This document shows positions 47,190-59,425 of a stretch of 64,000 nucleotides of DNA, piece after piece; within the stretch, counting starts at the first letter, position 1, and each line of letters begins with the position of its first letter. The notes beneath the pieces were generated by a model. That model did no database searches and had not been told where the DNA came from. It saw only the letters and a program-made list of their open reading frames with translations. The stretch comes from Grammothele lineata (Eukaryota > Basidiomycota > Agaricomycetes > Polyporales > Polyporaceae). The stretch covers positions 124,001 to 188,000 of the forward strand of contig NDFF03000386.1 in the NCBI GenBank assembly GCA_002150815.3, read 5' to 3'. A program made the translations under genes and the position numbers.

Positions 47190-49732
47190 TCATTCCTCGT
47201 GTACGATCTGAGCAGGACCCCTATAGACCTCGGCGTCAATACTCAGAAGTACCAAGCATGATTAGTCCTGAACGTACCTCTTCTCCACTCCCTATGATCA
47301 TTGTTGACATGACGTTAGATGGCGGGTACACATCATCACGGGTTAGAATGTACCTGCTCCTTCCAACGCACATGAGCGCGTAGCTCAGAGCCGTGGTATG
47401 TGAGAACAATATCAAATGCAAGAGCATAATGCGGGATGAGGCCATTTTCCATCTTTTCCAATGTGACGTTAGAGAGGTCGGCACGGATGACACAAGTGCG
47501 CTGGAAATGAGCTGACAAAAGACGCTAGTCAGAATAAATCCCAACACAAGCCAGAAACGACCCACGAGACCCCCAGTCAACCCATTCAGGAATGTTTGCA
47601 TCTGGACCATTGTAACGAATAATCTCATCTGAAAAATTGCGCCATCTGTCGGACGTGCGGACTCCGGGGTTGGGGGCCGTAAGGAGGAACGTTTGCGAGA
47701 ATTCTTCATCGTTCTTGGCTGGTGAACCCTGATATGTTGTTTAATACATTCCGGTAAGTCGAAACACGAAAATAGGCATCTACCTTCCTCAGGATGACTG
47801 AGAAATGGTCGTCTAGGACTGGACCCCGTGGTGAAAGGGAAATTTTGTCCGCTCGCGCCCTGTGACTGGAGAGGAAAGGGAGAAAAAGTATTGAAGAGGA
47901 AGTGCCGTAGGTGAACTTTATATCCCTGTGAGTGACAAATTCCTCGATGTAGAACGAAACACCTCCATCAGCGACCTCTTTGCTCCTATAGTATGCGCAG
48001 TTATATGTCAGATAAATACGGTCCTATCAGTTAATAATGACTCCGACAGTTACCTAAATAACTTAGGACGAGTAAGCACTAGCCCGTGGTGGTCCTTTAG
48101 AGCTTGCTCAAGGTTCTCAAAGAGCCAGTTGTTCCCGGAGAAACCTCCGAGGAGGAATACAGTCTATGTACAATCAGGCTCGAACTCTGAGGGAGCTGCT
48201 GCTGATTAGCCAGACACACGTACGGTAATCATGGAGGATGCCCCTTGAAACTGCGTACGGATCGCGCCGAGGATACCGTCTAACGCAGGCCGAAAGAATG
48301 AAGTAACCTCGTCGCTACAAGCGCGTGCATGTCAGCTTTGTGAGTAACTGATGCGATGTATATCGGAGAAACAACGGACACGGTAAGAAGGGGACGCCCT
48401 CGCTTCAGCTCCAATTGTGTGTCATCGCGGTTGTGGAGACGGTGATCGATGCGCATAGGTCTCTTCTGCGAAGAACTAAACTTCGACTTGATGTCCGTGT
48501 CGAAGCACTTCATCATCTTCTGAACCTCGCGATCTTCTCCGTATTCAGTGCCCTGGAAACGCTCTGTAATAGAGATTTCTAGGAGTCAGCAGAGAACATA
48601 TCCACAGGAAAATGTGACGCACTCTTGAGGGACGCTTCCAGCCTACGAGTCACCATGGTAGAACCCTCCATCACGCCTGCCAGAGGAGTGTATGAGAACT
48701 GACAATATCGACGTCTAACTCAAAACACAACTGACATCCCGGAGTTGCAATCTCTTTTGCTTTGGGAGGAGCTGTCGGCGAGACCTCATAGCTGCTTAAG
48801 TCCACTGTTCCTCCTCCCGCATCAACGACCATCACCACGTTGGTGTGCGCGGTCTGAGATGTGGAAACGTGAGTAACGCGGTTTTATGAATATGGAGGAT
48901 CACCCACGTCCATCTCTCTCTGAAGCAAATCATTCTGTAGGCAGTAGTGGATGTTTGCCTCGCCTTCCGTAACGAAATGAACTCTCTCTTTACCAGCATC
49001 GGTGTCGGGGACGAGGCCAGCGAGGATCGCAGCACGGCGCATCTTGTCATGCTGAGGACCCTCCCACCCATTTGGATGTGTCAAGACGACCTCCATATCG
49101 CCCTTTACCTGAGGCCAGATGTTTTCCCCGTACACCTCGGCTTCGACGATATACTTACGTGCACATTGGAGGAGGTATTTCAGAAAATCGCTGATCACCT
49201 GAACGATCGTCTTCCCCGCAGGAAGAGGAGACAGGTCGGGTTTGGTGGCCGATGAACCAGCGAGGGCATCTGGACTAAGATGGAGTTTGAAACTGAGGCC
49301 CAATAACATCAACTAATACTGTTACGATTCAAAGAAGCGAAGGTTTCTCACCAGCGCAGAAAAGTCAGACCTTCGGAAGGGGTGCTTTCTCCGATGTCGA
49401 CGAAGTCGTTTTCGATTTCTTCCTCAGAGGCGGCCTCTGCTTCGGCACCACACGCGTACACCTCTCCGTCACCGTTATAGCAGATGACGGTGGGGACTCG
49501 GAAGTCGTCGGGTCTATTCTCTCTTCCAGGGAAGCTATGTCGTCGGCGGTGAGATATAGGCCTATGCTCAGGTTCCAGCGCAGGTAACTCACCGAAGGAC
49601 AGGTTTGATTTTCGGCTCCTCTCCAGGAATGAGAAGAGCGTACGATATCCCAGAGAACGTCGTGCCAAAGTCTATGGAGAGCACCAACTTTTTCTTGTTG
49701 CCCTTGTACGATGGGAGAGTATGAGGAGGCAT
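47190..49732 (-). CDS. HSPA12-like Hsp70-superfamily protein, copy 2
   Basis: Paralogue of the gene at 39159-41696 with the same layout. Exon 1 (49732-49593) is exactly as long as in copy 1 (140 bases); exon 2 is 49534-49352. Motifs in order: VLSIDFGTTFSGISYALL, FRVPTVICYNGDGEVYACGAEAE, VLTHPNGWEGPQ, FVTEGEANIHYCLQND, VVDAGGGTVDLSSYE, ERFQGTEYGEDREVQ, HRLHNRDDTQLELKRG, LLGGFSGNNWLFENLEQAL, FVTHRDIKFTYGTSS. The end is RGPAQIVHEE with TGA at 47190. Start chosen at MPPHTLPSYKG. Nucleotide-binding motifs are intact, so it is probably a working ATPase-fold protein. Partner unknown. Confidence 0.87.
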
Positions 49733-50460
49733 GATTTCTGCGACGAGAGTAGGAAGAGATAGCGTCGAAAACCACAATCGCGGAAGTTATACTTATCTAC
49801 AAGCGTGGGCTCCTCCAGCTCTGCACGCAAGCCGAACGCGTATGGCGATGCTGCGGTAGGTGTATGCGTTTAATCGGGAACGAAATCGCCACGCGTAGTG
49901 ATTCCAACTTCCTCTCCAGCGCGCGGGGTGCGCGGATCTCTCCGTGTTGAACACAAAATGCACGAGGCATGCTTCGTCCTCGAGAAAGTCTACTTCATTA
50001 GCACGGTCCGATACAGTGTTCATCCCTGCGGACCGAAAGACATCAGCACGGCGTGCAAGAAGAATGAGCGGGGAGAGATCGGGCGAATCAAATCCATGTT
50101 CAGAGCGATGAACACGCCCACAAACGAAAGATTCACCTCACCTCACCCCTGTTCCGGGTTCAGCACATGGTGAGGCGTGTGCTGCGGTAATTTTCGACGT
50201 CGGCGGCGAAGACAAAACTTAATCTACAGCCTGACGGCTGCAACATGGTTCGATCATGCTCTAGACAGCATTTGGCAGCACTCAAGGGATCCACCATCGG
50301 GAAGTGAAGCTAGTGAAGCACCGACATGCGTCCTCAACGTTGCGGCCTTGCAGCAAAACAAGGGTCTTGACAAGATATGTCATAGGGGCTTACGGGTTCC
50401 TAATACAACCTGTGGGTTCGGCGCTGGCGATGCTACTGAGACGTTCAGGCGCGGTCCGGA
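49733..50460. other. Upstream region of Hsp70 copy 2 and 3' flank of hydrolase copy 2
   Basis: Both flanking genes are on the minus strand. It includes the small open frame listed at 49793-50023; no other recognisable content. Confidence 0.5.
49793..50023 (-). CDS. Small hypothetical ORF upstream of Hsp70 copy 2
   Basis: The open frame starts MNTVSDRANEVDFLEDEACL. In another frame, about 49796-49860, the strand reads ASPYAFGLRAELEEPTLVD, matching EAFGLHA upstream of Hsp70 copy 1, so an intron or frameshift between the two parts is needed. Function unknown; may be a relic. Confidence 0.28.
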   Translation of the reverse strand: MNTVSDRANEVDFLEDEACLVHFVFNTERSAHPARWRGSWNHYAWRFRSRLNAYTYRSIAIRVRLACRAGGAHACR

Positions 50461-51715
50461 TCACGTCACCACGACCCTCTCGAGCCATTCTACCAGCATG
50501 CCGTTCAGCTCCTCCGCCGCTTCGAACTGAGGCCAGTGGCCAGCATCGAGCTCCCTGAGTTCTGCGTGAGGCAGGTACTGCTCCATAGTCTTCTTCGCCA
50601 GTGCCGGGAAGGAAACGTGGTCGCGCGTCGCGGCGATGAACAGTGCGGGCTTCTTGACGTGCCATGCCGCTTCAGGCAGCGCTTGAGCACACGAGTCAGC
50701 ATCGCAGATCACAAGAGAATGCGAGAGAAGACGACGACCCGGGCAGTCGGCGTACCTTGCTGGTCGGCCAGGTTCCTGTTCTCCAACGACACCTTGTAGT
50801 AGTTCATTGGACACTGGAGGCCGTTGCGCGTGAGCGTTTCGCGCATCGTAGTGTACTCCTGCAGCGGGATGGCGGGAACGTGAGCATTCTAGATAGGGAT
50901 ACATTACGCTAGTTACTTACCTCGTCTGTGAGCCAGGGCGCGCGCCCCGGCTGGCGATCTGCCTCGAGCCAGCGCTGAGTCGCGCCGACAGGGGATATGT
51001 TGTCAACCCAGAGCTTCCCGTCTGGCGGATATATGATATGCATAAAGCTGTCGATCTGTTATATTATGAGAGATCGGTGGCGTCAAAAAAGAACGTCGAG
51101 TGCGAGGAGGAAAAGGGCTCACGTGTCGCTCGCAAATTTCGGGAGCGTTGGGCTGGACGAAGAACTTTTGATAGCCAATAACCTGGCTTCCCGTGAGATT
51201 CTCCAGCATCGTCATAGTTTTGTCGATGTCGAAGGGTTCCTTCGATGGCGGGGAATAGGAGACGGTGAGCCACGCGAACGCCCGAAAACGATCCTGGTGA
51301 TACTGTGACAGGGCAGACAGGAGGACAGATCCCCTGCACAAGAGCATTGTTGAGTTGTGGTTTGCAAACCCATGCAGTCACAATAGCAAACGACGCACCA
51401 ATCATGCCCGATTCCTACGAGTACCTCAGGATTTTCGGCGTTGATTACATCGATGAGGTCATCGGCGATAAGCTTCCACCGATACTCATCCGGACTGGTA
51501 GGTTTCGAGGTGCCGCCGTAACCTAAGCAATCCGGGATGATGACGCCGTACCCGTTGAGCTCGAAGAAAGGAGCCTGTCGTGACCAGAGGAAAGAATTGG
51601 AGGGGAAGCCGTGGATGAACAGCAGCATCGGTTTTCCCGGGGCAGCAGGAGAGTAGTAGTAGTGATACGTGTGCCCTCGACGGACGACGACGTCCTTGAA
51701 CTTGGCAGGATCCAT
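50461..51715 (-). CDS. Epoxide-hydrolase-type alpha/beta hydrolase, copy 2
   Basis: Paralogue of the gene at 32516-33778. Exons 51715-51399, 51333-51123, 51055-50921, 50858-50756 and 50681-50461 give 328 residues. Four of the five exons have exactly the same length as in copy 1 (317, 211, 135, 221 bases); exon 4 is 21 bases shorter. Motifs: LLFIHGFPSNSFLW (oxyanion loop), LGYGGTSKP, GIGHDWG formed across the first intron (nucleophile Asp), IGYQKFF and MNYYKVS (cap Tyr candidates), and LDAGHWPQFEAAEELN (catalytic His). The active site is complete. Start chosen at MDPAKFKD; an upstream in-frame ATG at 51862 would add about 49 residues with a hydrophobic patch. Confidence 0.9.
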
Positions 51716-53224
51716 GAAGGGGCCGGCGATGGATACTCTGTTTTGAAGTCCTGTGTGTCGAGTGTTAGGAGTATCGCGAATCGTGACGTACAGTGAGAAA
51801 GCTACGCACAAACGATGCCTCACTGAATAGCGCTTAGGGGCTCGGCCTGACATCACATGCACAGTGGAGGAGCCCCTCGTGGGATAACACTCTCATCAGG
51901 GCGTAGTCACATTCTGCATTGTAGACCGAAGGCCCGCGCGACTGATAGCGTGAGTTCTTGCTCCTCCCGCAACTGGCACCGATGAAGGACATGGGTTAGG
52001 CGAGCGTCAGTAGAGTTCTTCTATCACGATTAGTAATGGATTGGTCCATTCGGACTATGAGATGGATGGGAATGGGGATTCAGGAGACACGAGGAGTCGG
52101 TGGGGGCGCGTAGTTGGGATAAAAATCGGAGTCATAACTATGTTTACATCTTTAATTGAAGTTGGAACTCCGACCAAACTTACTTCCAATCTCAGTTTAC
52201 CTTATGTTTAATGCATACAAGGCGGCGATCTATTGACATCAAATACGCTCTCGGATAGAGCAGAAACTGCGTAAGTTTCGATAATTCTTCACTGCTCTGG
52301 GATTCCTTCGCGTTGTACGGTTAGTGAATCAGTCTCGAGTCTCGACGCTGAGGGAACGCTACAAGAATACTGTGCCCTGACTTGTCTGGCCCATCGGCTC
52401 AACAGCCTCGCGTTTAAGCACTACGAGTCATCTAACAAGCGTGTGCGCGCGCACCATCAAAGAATCCTCAGACAGCTCAACAAGGTTCGGTCAATACTTC
52501 ACGACACGAAGCAGAACCACATATTGGACGTACGAGTACGTCAGAGAACTTGCGAGCGATGAGGCGTGTCATAATGATACGGCGTCATGATCGAGTCATA
52601 TCCTCCCTTTGAGGACAGAGGTCCCACAAGTACTGTAGCTAATAAGTATTGGCAGCAGATGACCTGGGAGGACGGCAGTAGAAGGCAATGGCATCGGGTG
52701 ACTCACCTGAGAGTTACTCGGAGAGAGACGTGGTCGCCGGCCTGCCGGCATACATCGAGACACATCAGCTTTGCCTTCCTTTCGCCTACCTTCCAACATG
52801 CAGAGTGAAGGTTGCAGTCGAACCAGTGCGTGGCGGGATCGTGGACACGAGTCACGATCACACGGAGAAGATAGGCGCTCGAATGCGGCGGGAATTGCCC
52901 CAAACGAAAAGGTGGCGCGCCAAGTCCCCACGCAACCCGGAGTTGCCCGCCACCGAACGTCTCATCCGTACCGCCTCGACTCAACGATGACTCTCTTTCT
53001 ATCCACTTCCGTCGGCTGCGCTCTGCCATGCGCCCTCCTCACGCCGACGGAAGCATGGAAGAGGCTGGTCTCCACGACACGTGATTAACGGCGCTCCTGC
53101 CACATTAAAAGGGGCACCACCGCGGTGTCGTCAACCACCGTCGCCCTCCGGTGACGTCGACGTCTGACCGATCCATCCAAATCCCATCGACGCTGTGTTC
53201 TAGCCACCTCCATTCGGTCTCAAC
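51716..53224. other. Divergent intergenic region; no supported gene
   Basis: Between hydrolase copy 2 and the ankyrin gene, which are transcribed apart. The stretch 52030-52330 is visibly AT-richer than its surroundings. Open frames at 52587-53050 overlap on both strands and show no family motifs. Confidence 0.55.
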
Positions 53225-56200
53225 ATGCCACAAACGCCTGAGGCGCAAGCCTTTCTTGCTCGCGTCGCGCAGCTGCCGCCAGGTCCCGGCGTCACTGAGC
53301 TCCTCTCTCAAGCACTTCAGCCTTTCCTCGACGATGAGGCAGAGCTTCGCAAGCTCTGGGCTACCGACAGGTCTAACGCGCGACTCAACGACCCCCACGT
53401 CGGCCTTGTCGACGTGTTTGACGCGCCCGATGACATCCGCAAGACCCGCGCACGCGTCGTTGCTGACGGCACCGACCTCTCCGCACACCACATCCTTCCC
53501 TTGTCGCCCGACAGCAGACGTAAGGATGGCGATCCGGCCACGGTTGCAAGCCTCGACGAATTCAAGAAGAACTGGGCGCTCTTCACCGAAGGCTCGCTCT
53601 CTCAGCTCACCGACTGGAATAACGTCGTCGCCGCCGGAGGCTCTATCCAGGCCTGCCTCGCCCCTGTCCCCGAGTCCGCGAAGGCATCAAAGCGCGCGAT
53701 GCGCAAGTACTTCCACAACACCGCCTACCCGACCTCAGACGTCGACCTCTTCCTTTACGGTCTAACGCCCGCGGAGGCCGAGAAGAAGATGCAAGCGATC
53801 TACGAGGCCGTGCGCGACTCCGTCCCGTGGGACGTGACTTGCGTCCGCACGAAGCACACCGTGTCCATCCACTCTCAGTACCCGTACCGATCCATCCAGA
53901 TCGTCCTCCGTCTGTACAGCTCTCCCGCGGAGATCTTGGCCGGATTCGACGTCGACGCACCGTGCTGCGCGTTCGACGGGGAGCGGGTGTGGGCGAACCC
54001 GCGCGCGATTGTGGCGATGATGCGCCAGAGCAACACGGTGGACATGACGCGCCGCTCGCCGTCGTACGAGGTGCGGCTCGCGAAATACTCCCTGCGCGGC
54101 TTCGAGGTCTACGTCCCGTCCCTGCGGCGCGAGGATGTCGATCCTACGGTACGCCATTCAGGCCTCTTTCCTTTTGCATCACCTGAGCTCCGTCAGTAGA
54201 TCTTCGAACGCTCCATCCAACGTGTTCAGGGACTCGCACGGCTCCTCGTTCTGGAGCGCCTTATGGACGTCGAGACCAGAGAACGCTACCTCGCTGACCG
54301 CCGGAAGCTTCGAGCGAGGCCCGACGCCGTTATCGACTACGGTCGCCGCAAGAAGAAGCTCAAGGGAGATTTGAAGTCAACCGTCGATCTCGGAGGCATC
54401 GAGATGAATGATTACGACGTCCAGTCGCTCCATATCCCGTACGGTCCTGGCTGGGATGCGCGCCGTATCGACAAGCTTGTTTACCAGACAGTGAGTCTGT
54501 TGCTTGCTGGCTATATGTCGCGTTACTAACAGGCTATATGCACTATAGGATCTCGGCATGAATTGTGAGTTTGGGCGGATCTATGTGTGACGAGCGCCGC
54601 TGACAGTGCTGTAGCTCCCTTTAACCCCAAGAATAAGGATCGCCGCTTGCATCGCCATCCCGCTTTCTTCGGGGATATGGCGGAGTGCATTGAAGACTGC
54701 TGCGAGGTACGTTCCTCATTGGATTTCGTCATCGCAGCTCCTAACACGAACATATCCCTAGTACTGCCCTGAGCCGAAAGATGACGAGGAGAAGACGCTT
54801 CAGGAGGAAGAAGATAGTTCTTACGTTCGCGGGCGAATCCAGTAGGTATTGCTGCACCTCATGATACGCGTTGTCCTTACCTTGATCCAGGTTTATCGAG
54901 GAGGATCCCGGCCGCCAGACCATGTCCGGCAGCTTCAACCCCATCGACGATGGCGAATGGGCCGAACAAGCCTACATGGGCCCCATCGAGACGCTCTTCA
55001 ACGCCATCGTCGCGGGCGACCGCGCCGCCGTCGCTAAGATCATCTCCGAGGACGGCTTCGACCTTAACCGCCGCGATCACGTCGGGCGCACTCCGCTCCA
55101 CATCGCCATCCTCTCGAAGAAAGTCGATATCGCGTGCGATCTCGTCGATGCGGGCGCGCGCATGACGAACCGCCTCGTCGATGGGCGGACGGCGCTGCAT
55201 ATCGCAGCGCAGCTTGATCTACCGGTTGTTGTGCGCAAGTTGCTTGAGCGGAGTGCAGTCAACGACGAGAAGGCGAAAACTGACGAAGAGGAGAAGAAGC
55301 GCGTTGCAGAGGAGAAGAAGAAGCAAGACGATATGGACGTCGACGACGAGGGAGGCGATGGAGATGGTGACGAGGACGAGGAGCGCGACAGCAGCGAGGA
55401 CGACTGGTCGTCGGATGGAGAGAAGCCTGCAAAGAAGGAAGAGAAGAAGCCGGATGACAGCCAGATCCCAGAGGACGACCCAGACGCGCCCGATGTGTTC
55501 GACGTGAACGTCCCCGACTGGGACCTCAAGTTCACGCCCCTCCAGTTCGCGGTCGTCTTCGGGTCGCTCAGCACAATCGACGAGCTCCTCGCCGCGGGCG
55601 CCGACCCCAAGACCGTCACGAAGGCGACCCAAGGTTACTGGGCGAAGCCCTTTGACGCGCTCACTCTGACGTACCTCACGCGCGACTCTGACACGGCGAG
55701 CGAGGTCATCAAGCGCCTCGTTGCGGGCGGCGCGACGTCTTCGCAAGCAGACGATGATCTCTTTTCCACTTTCCACAAGATCGTGTGTTCTGGGAAGCCG
55801 GAGCTCGTCGAGGCCCTTCTGCGTAGCGATCCCAGCGCGAAGGCGGTCATCGATACGCCGCACGTCGACAGCAACCTCAACATGACCCATCCCGTCGTCT
55901 CCGCCCTCTACAATCGTAACTACGCCGCGTTGGCGGTCCTCGTTGCCCATGGTGCCAAGCTGTCGTTCTCCGAGGAAGACTTTAGCAATGCTAGGCAACT
56001 TAAGTAAGTCGCATCCAACTTTCGACGAGTGAATATTATATTGACGTTCTTGCGCCGCGCACAGACCAGCCTCAAGCATAAACAAATACATGGCGCAGGA
56101 TATCAAGTGGCAGGCGTACGTTCGCTTCCCGGTGGAGACAGCGTTGGCCCAGATGGACGATACATTGGAGTTCTTGATCGAAGCAGGTGCCGACTTCAAC

Positions 56201-59143
56201 AAGACTCTTTCCAGATCCTACAACAATTGGAGCAGCTCGAACAGCCGCAAGACGATGCTCGACTCCGCGCGAGAGATATGCCAGACGCTCACCAAAGAGA
56301 TCAACGAGATGGTCGCAGAGGGGGCCGCCAAGAGCAAGTTCCGCGAGCTCGCGGCCATGCCCGGCTGGAAGGGTACCTATGGCGCACGCATCCTGCAGAT
56401 CGCGGAGGAAGCGGAGAAGCATCCCGACATGTACCTCCTGAAGTCGACGCGCCGTGCAATGCGGCAGAACAGCAATGAGACGAAGGTCCGCCGTATGCGC
56501 GCCTCGCTCGCGTGGTACGAGAAGGCGCGTACGATCCTCGAGGAGAACGGCGCGAAGACATGGGAGGAGATGCATCCGGACGAGCCGCCCCCGGACGACA
56601 GGAGCCCATACTTCAGCTTCTACCGGGGCTGGTCGAGAGCGTCTACGCTCGGCTTCTTCACGATGGGCGCGCGTTCGCGCACGTGGCAGGTGCCGAGCCA
56701 CCTCGTCGCTTCGTTCGAGGAGCTCTTCCAGGCGTGCTGGGATGGCGACAATGCGACGATCGAGAGGCTTTGCTTGCCAAAGGACGGAAAGGCTGAGAAG
56801 CCGCTCATCCAGGTGTACGCTCGGTATGGGGAGGAATGGGGTGCGTACGCCGTCGTTATCGCGACGCCTCTGTGCTGATTCTATGATATCAGGTCCTACG
56901 ACTCTGTCACTCGCGATGGAGCGCCGACACTGGTCTACGGCGCGTCTCATCCTCGCGATCGCTGTTGCCCAGTACAAGCCGAAGGACGAGAAGCCCGCGA
57001 AATTCAAGGTCGAACGGGTCACATTTGGTAGGCGTCGGACGATTGTCTGCGATACGCTATGACGATAGATCTGAACGTGTTATTGCAGATGAGGACTCCG
57101 AGAATGAATCAGACGACAGCATGGACGAGGATGAGGACGAACCCAAGGAAATCAACTTCGTCGACATTGCGCAGCGCCGTTCCGAAGTGCAAACCGACGG
57201 AGCTCCTGAAGAACTTCTTGGGCTTTCTCATAGGTGTCAGGACCCGAAGACCAAGCGAGAGAAGGACTGCACGCTGCTCGAGCGAGCCATCATGGAAGAC
57301 GAATTCGAGGCGTTCGTCCAGATCATCGACCTCTACAGGTCCCTCCCGAAGTCCGGAGATCTCCCCGAGTCTTCTGCATTTTGGGCTATAATTTACGACC
57401 GTCCAAACATGCTCGACGAGATCATACGGCGTAGCGGTGCGGGCATCGAAGTACCCGAGGAGTCGGCGGACGACGAACACGTCACCGAGGGCCAGAAGAA
57501 GGTCTCCCCGAAGACGTACCTTGGTCTGAACGTGCACGGGAAGAAGCGTAAGGACCTCGTTCAGAAGTCTGACCCGAACGCCCCCATAGGAGCCAAGAAG
57601 CACGAGTTCCCGCTCCTGTGGCTCGCAGCCAAGAACGGCGCAAGTGCTTGCGTTCGCTACCTCTCGAGCGAACGCCCGGTCGGCGCGTTCGAGTTCTACG
57701 CGACAACCCACAGCGACCAGCGCGCGAAGTACCTGCTCCGTATCAAGGACCAGATCCCTGGGCGACTCGGGTGGAGTATGGACGAGCTCCATGAGAGTGC
57801 GATCACGGCCGCGGTCCTTGGTCGGCACCTCGATATCCTCAAGGAAGTCATTGAGCTGAAGCCCGGGGAACTTCAGAACGCGCTGATGGCTCGGTATGTC
57901 TCAATCGTCACTTTAACCCCTGTCAGTCTGACCTCCTTCGAAACAGCATTCATTACGCGGGCTTGAACCATATGCACGTTGCGGCCGTTGCCGGTTGCTC
58001 GCCCGACATGTTTGACTACTTGCTGTCCAAGGGAGTGTCGCCCGCCGACACTGACGCGCGAGGGTTAGCTTCTGAGGCTTCTCGAGCTTCGCGTCGCTGA
58101 CACTTGGCTTTCAGGTGGAACATATACCATATCCTTGCAGCGCGAGGCGAAGAGGATCATCTCAAGTTGCTTCAACATGCGCTGCAGAAGCTCCCCTCAG
58201 ACGTCACCCAGCGCATGCTCCTCCAGCAGTCTAGGAAGGCGTTGAATACTGTGCGCAACACTGTCTATTCATGCTGTTTCCGCTTACTCATGTTACAATT
58301 CAGCCCCTGCATATCGCTGTGAAGCGCAAGAATCCAGCGGCAGTCCGTTTGCTACTCCAACCCAACGCTCCCGCCTTCCTCCTTCGTGATCTCCGCGGCC
58401 AAACGCCCCTCCACCTCGCCGTGCACGCCTGCACGCCCCAGCTCGTCCAGCTCGTCGGCGAGGCCGGACCCCCAGAAGCCTTCACCCTTGAAGACGGCGT
58501 GGGGAACACCCCGCTCGAAAGCGCCGCGACGCACTGGCTGCAAGCGAACACCGGGCGCGGGTCTCCCGAGACGCTGCCGAACGTCCGGGAGCTGGGCAAC
58601 GACCTCTCCCACACGCAGCAGAGGCGCGTCACGCCGACTGAGGAACAGGCGCGCGCGCTCGCGGATACGGTCGCACGCCTGCTCGCGCAGGGGCGCGTAC
58701 GTGTGGGGACGCGCCTCGCGCGCGCGCTGGAGGCGTTCGTCGAGCGGACCTCGCTCGCGGCCAAGGCGAAGAAGGAGAAAGGCGCGGCCGACGAGAGCGA
58801 CGACGAGAAGGAGGGAGAGGATCCTGAGCTCTTCGAGACGAGCGCAAAGGAGGACGCGACGGCGACGTTCGACTACGTCGCGCGTGCGGTCGCGGGCCGG
58901 GAGACGGAGCTCAAGAGGGGTCTTGTGCACCTGATCGACGTGCACCGGTCGGTGCAGGGCAGCCTAGACAAGTCGAAGCCGCAGACGAGCGTCACCACGA
59001 ACTACTACAGCCGCAAGAAGCGGGATGACCGGGGCGGGTTGGACCCGGAGGAGGAAGAGAGCAAGGAGGATAAGGTGAAGGCGCAGAGCGCACTGAAGAT
59101 GTGGGCTCTCGGGATCGATTGGTTTGGCGATGACCCGTACTGA
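53225..59143 (+). CDS. Large ankyrin-repeat protein with nucleotidyltransferase-like N-terminus
   Basis: About 1,774 residues from twelve phase-consistent exons: 53225-54148, 54200-54490, 54549-54564, 54615-54706, 54762-54841, 54891-56003, 56065-56840, 56893-57027, 57089-57893, 57947-58063, 58115-58250, 58304-59143. Exon 3 is 16 bases. Residues of about 135-260 read VVAAGGSIQACL, TSDVDLFLYGL, VRTKHTVSI, RSIQIVLRLYSSPAEILAGFDVD. This resembles the GG/S...DxD pattern of polymerase-beta-like nucleotidyltransferases, an inference. About ten ankyrin-type units follow (GRTPLHIAILSKKVDIACDLVDAGA, DGRTALHIAAQLD, LRGQTPLHLAVHA), broken by acidic and Lys-rich linkers. No signal peptide or membrane segment is seen. 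Single copy here; partner unknown. Confidence 0.87.
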
Positions 59144-59425
59144 GCCCTCTGTATGAATCCGGCGCCAGCGTAAGAATAGGCGATGTTCTTAGGTTCAAAT
59201 GTATCCGTTCATATCGCGACATCCGCTCCATTTCACGTCTCTTGCGCAATCGAGCGGTAGTTCTACACAAGTTTGCCGCTGGCACACGACGATCGGTTCT
59301 GCAAACACGTTTCCTGTAGTCTAGTTTACAATTGCACCCGACAGCCTTCTACACGTCCGCGCGCGTCCAGCGGCGGCCCTTCCGATTCAGACTAAGTTCC
59401 CCGCCTCTCCGCCGTGCTGAACGGT
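59144..59425. other. Convergent 3' flanks
   Basis: Shared 3' region of the ankyrin gene and the small basic-protein gene; no gene seen. Confidence 0.6.

Noticed and set aside
55219..57022. Two long minus-strand frames opposite the ankyrin gene
   Set aside because: Antisense to ankyrin-repeat exons whose frame, motifs and phases are consistent over twelve exons.
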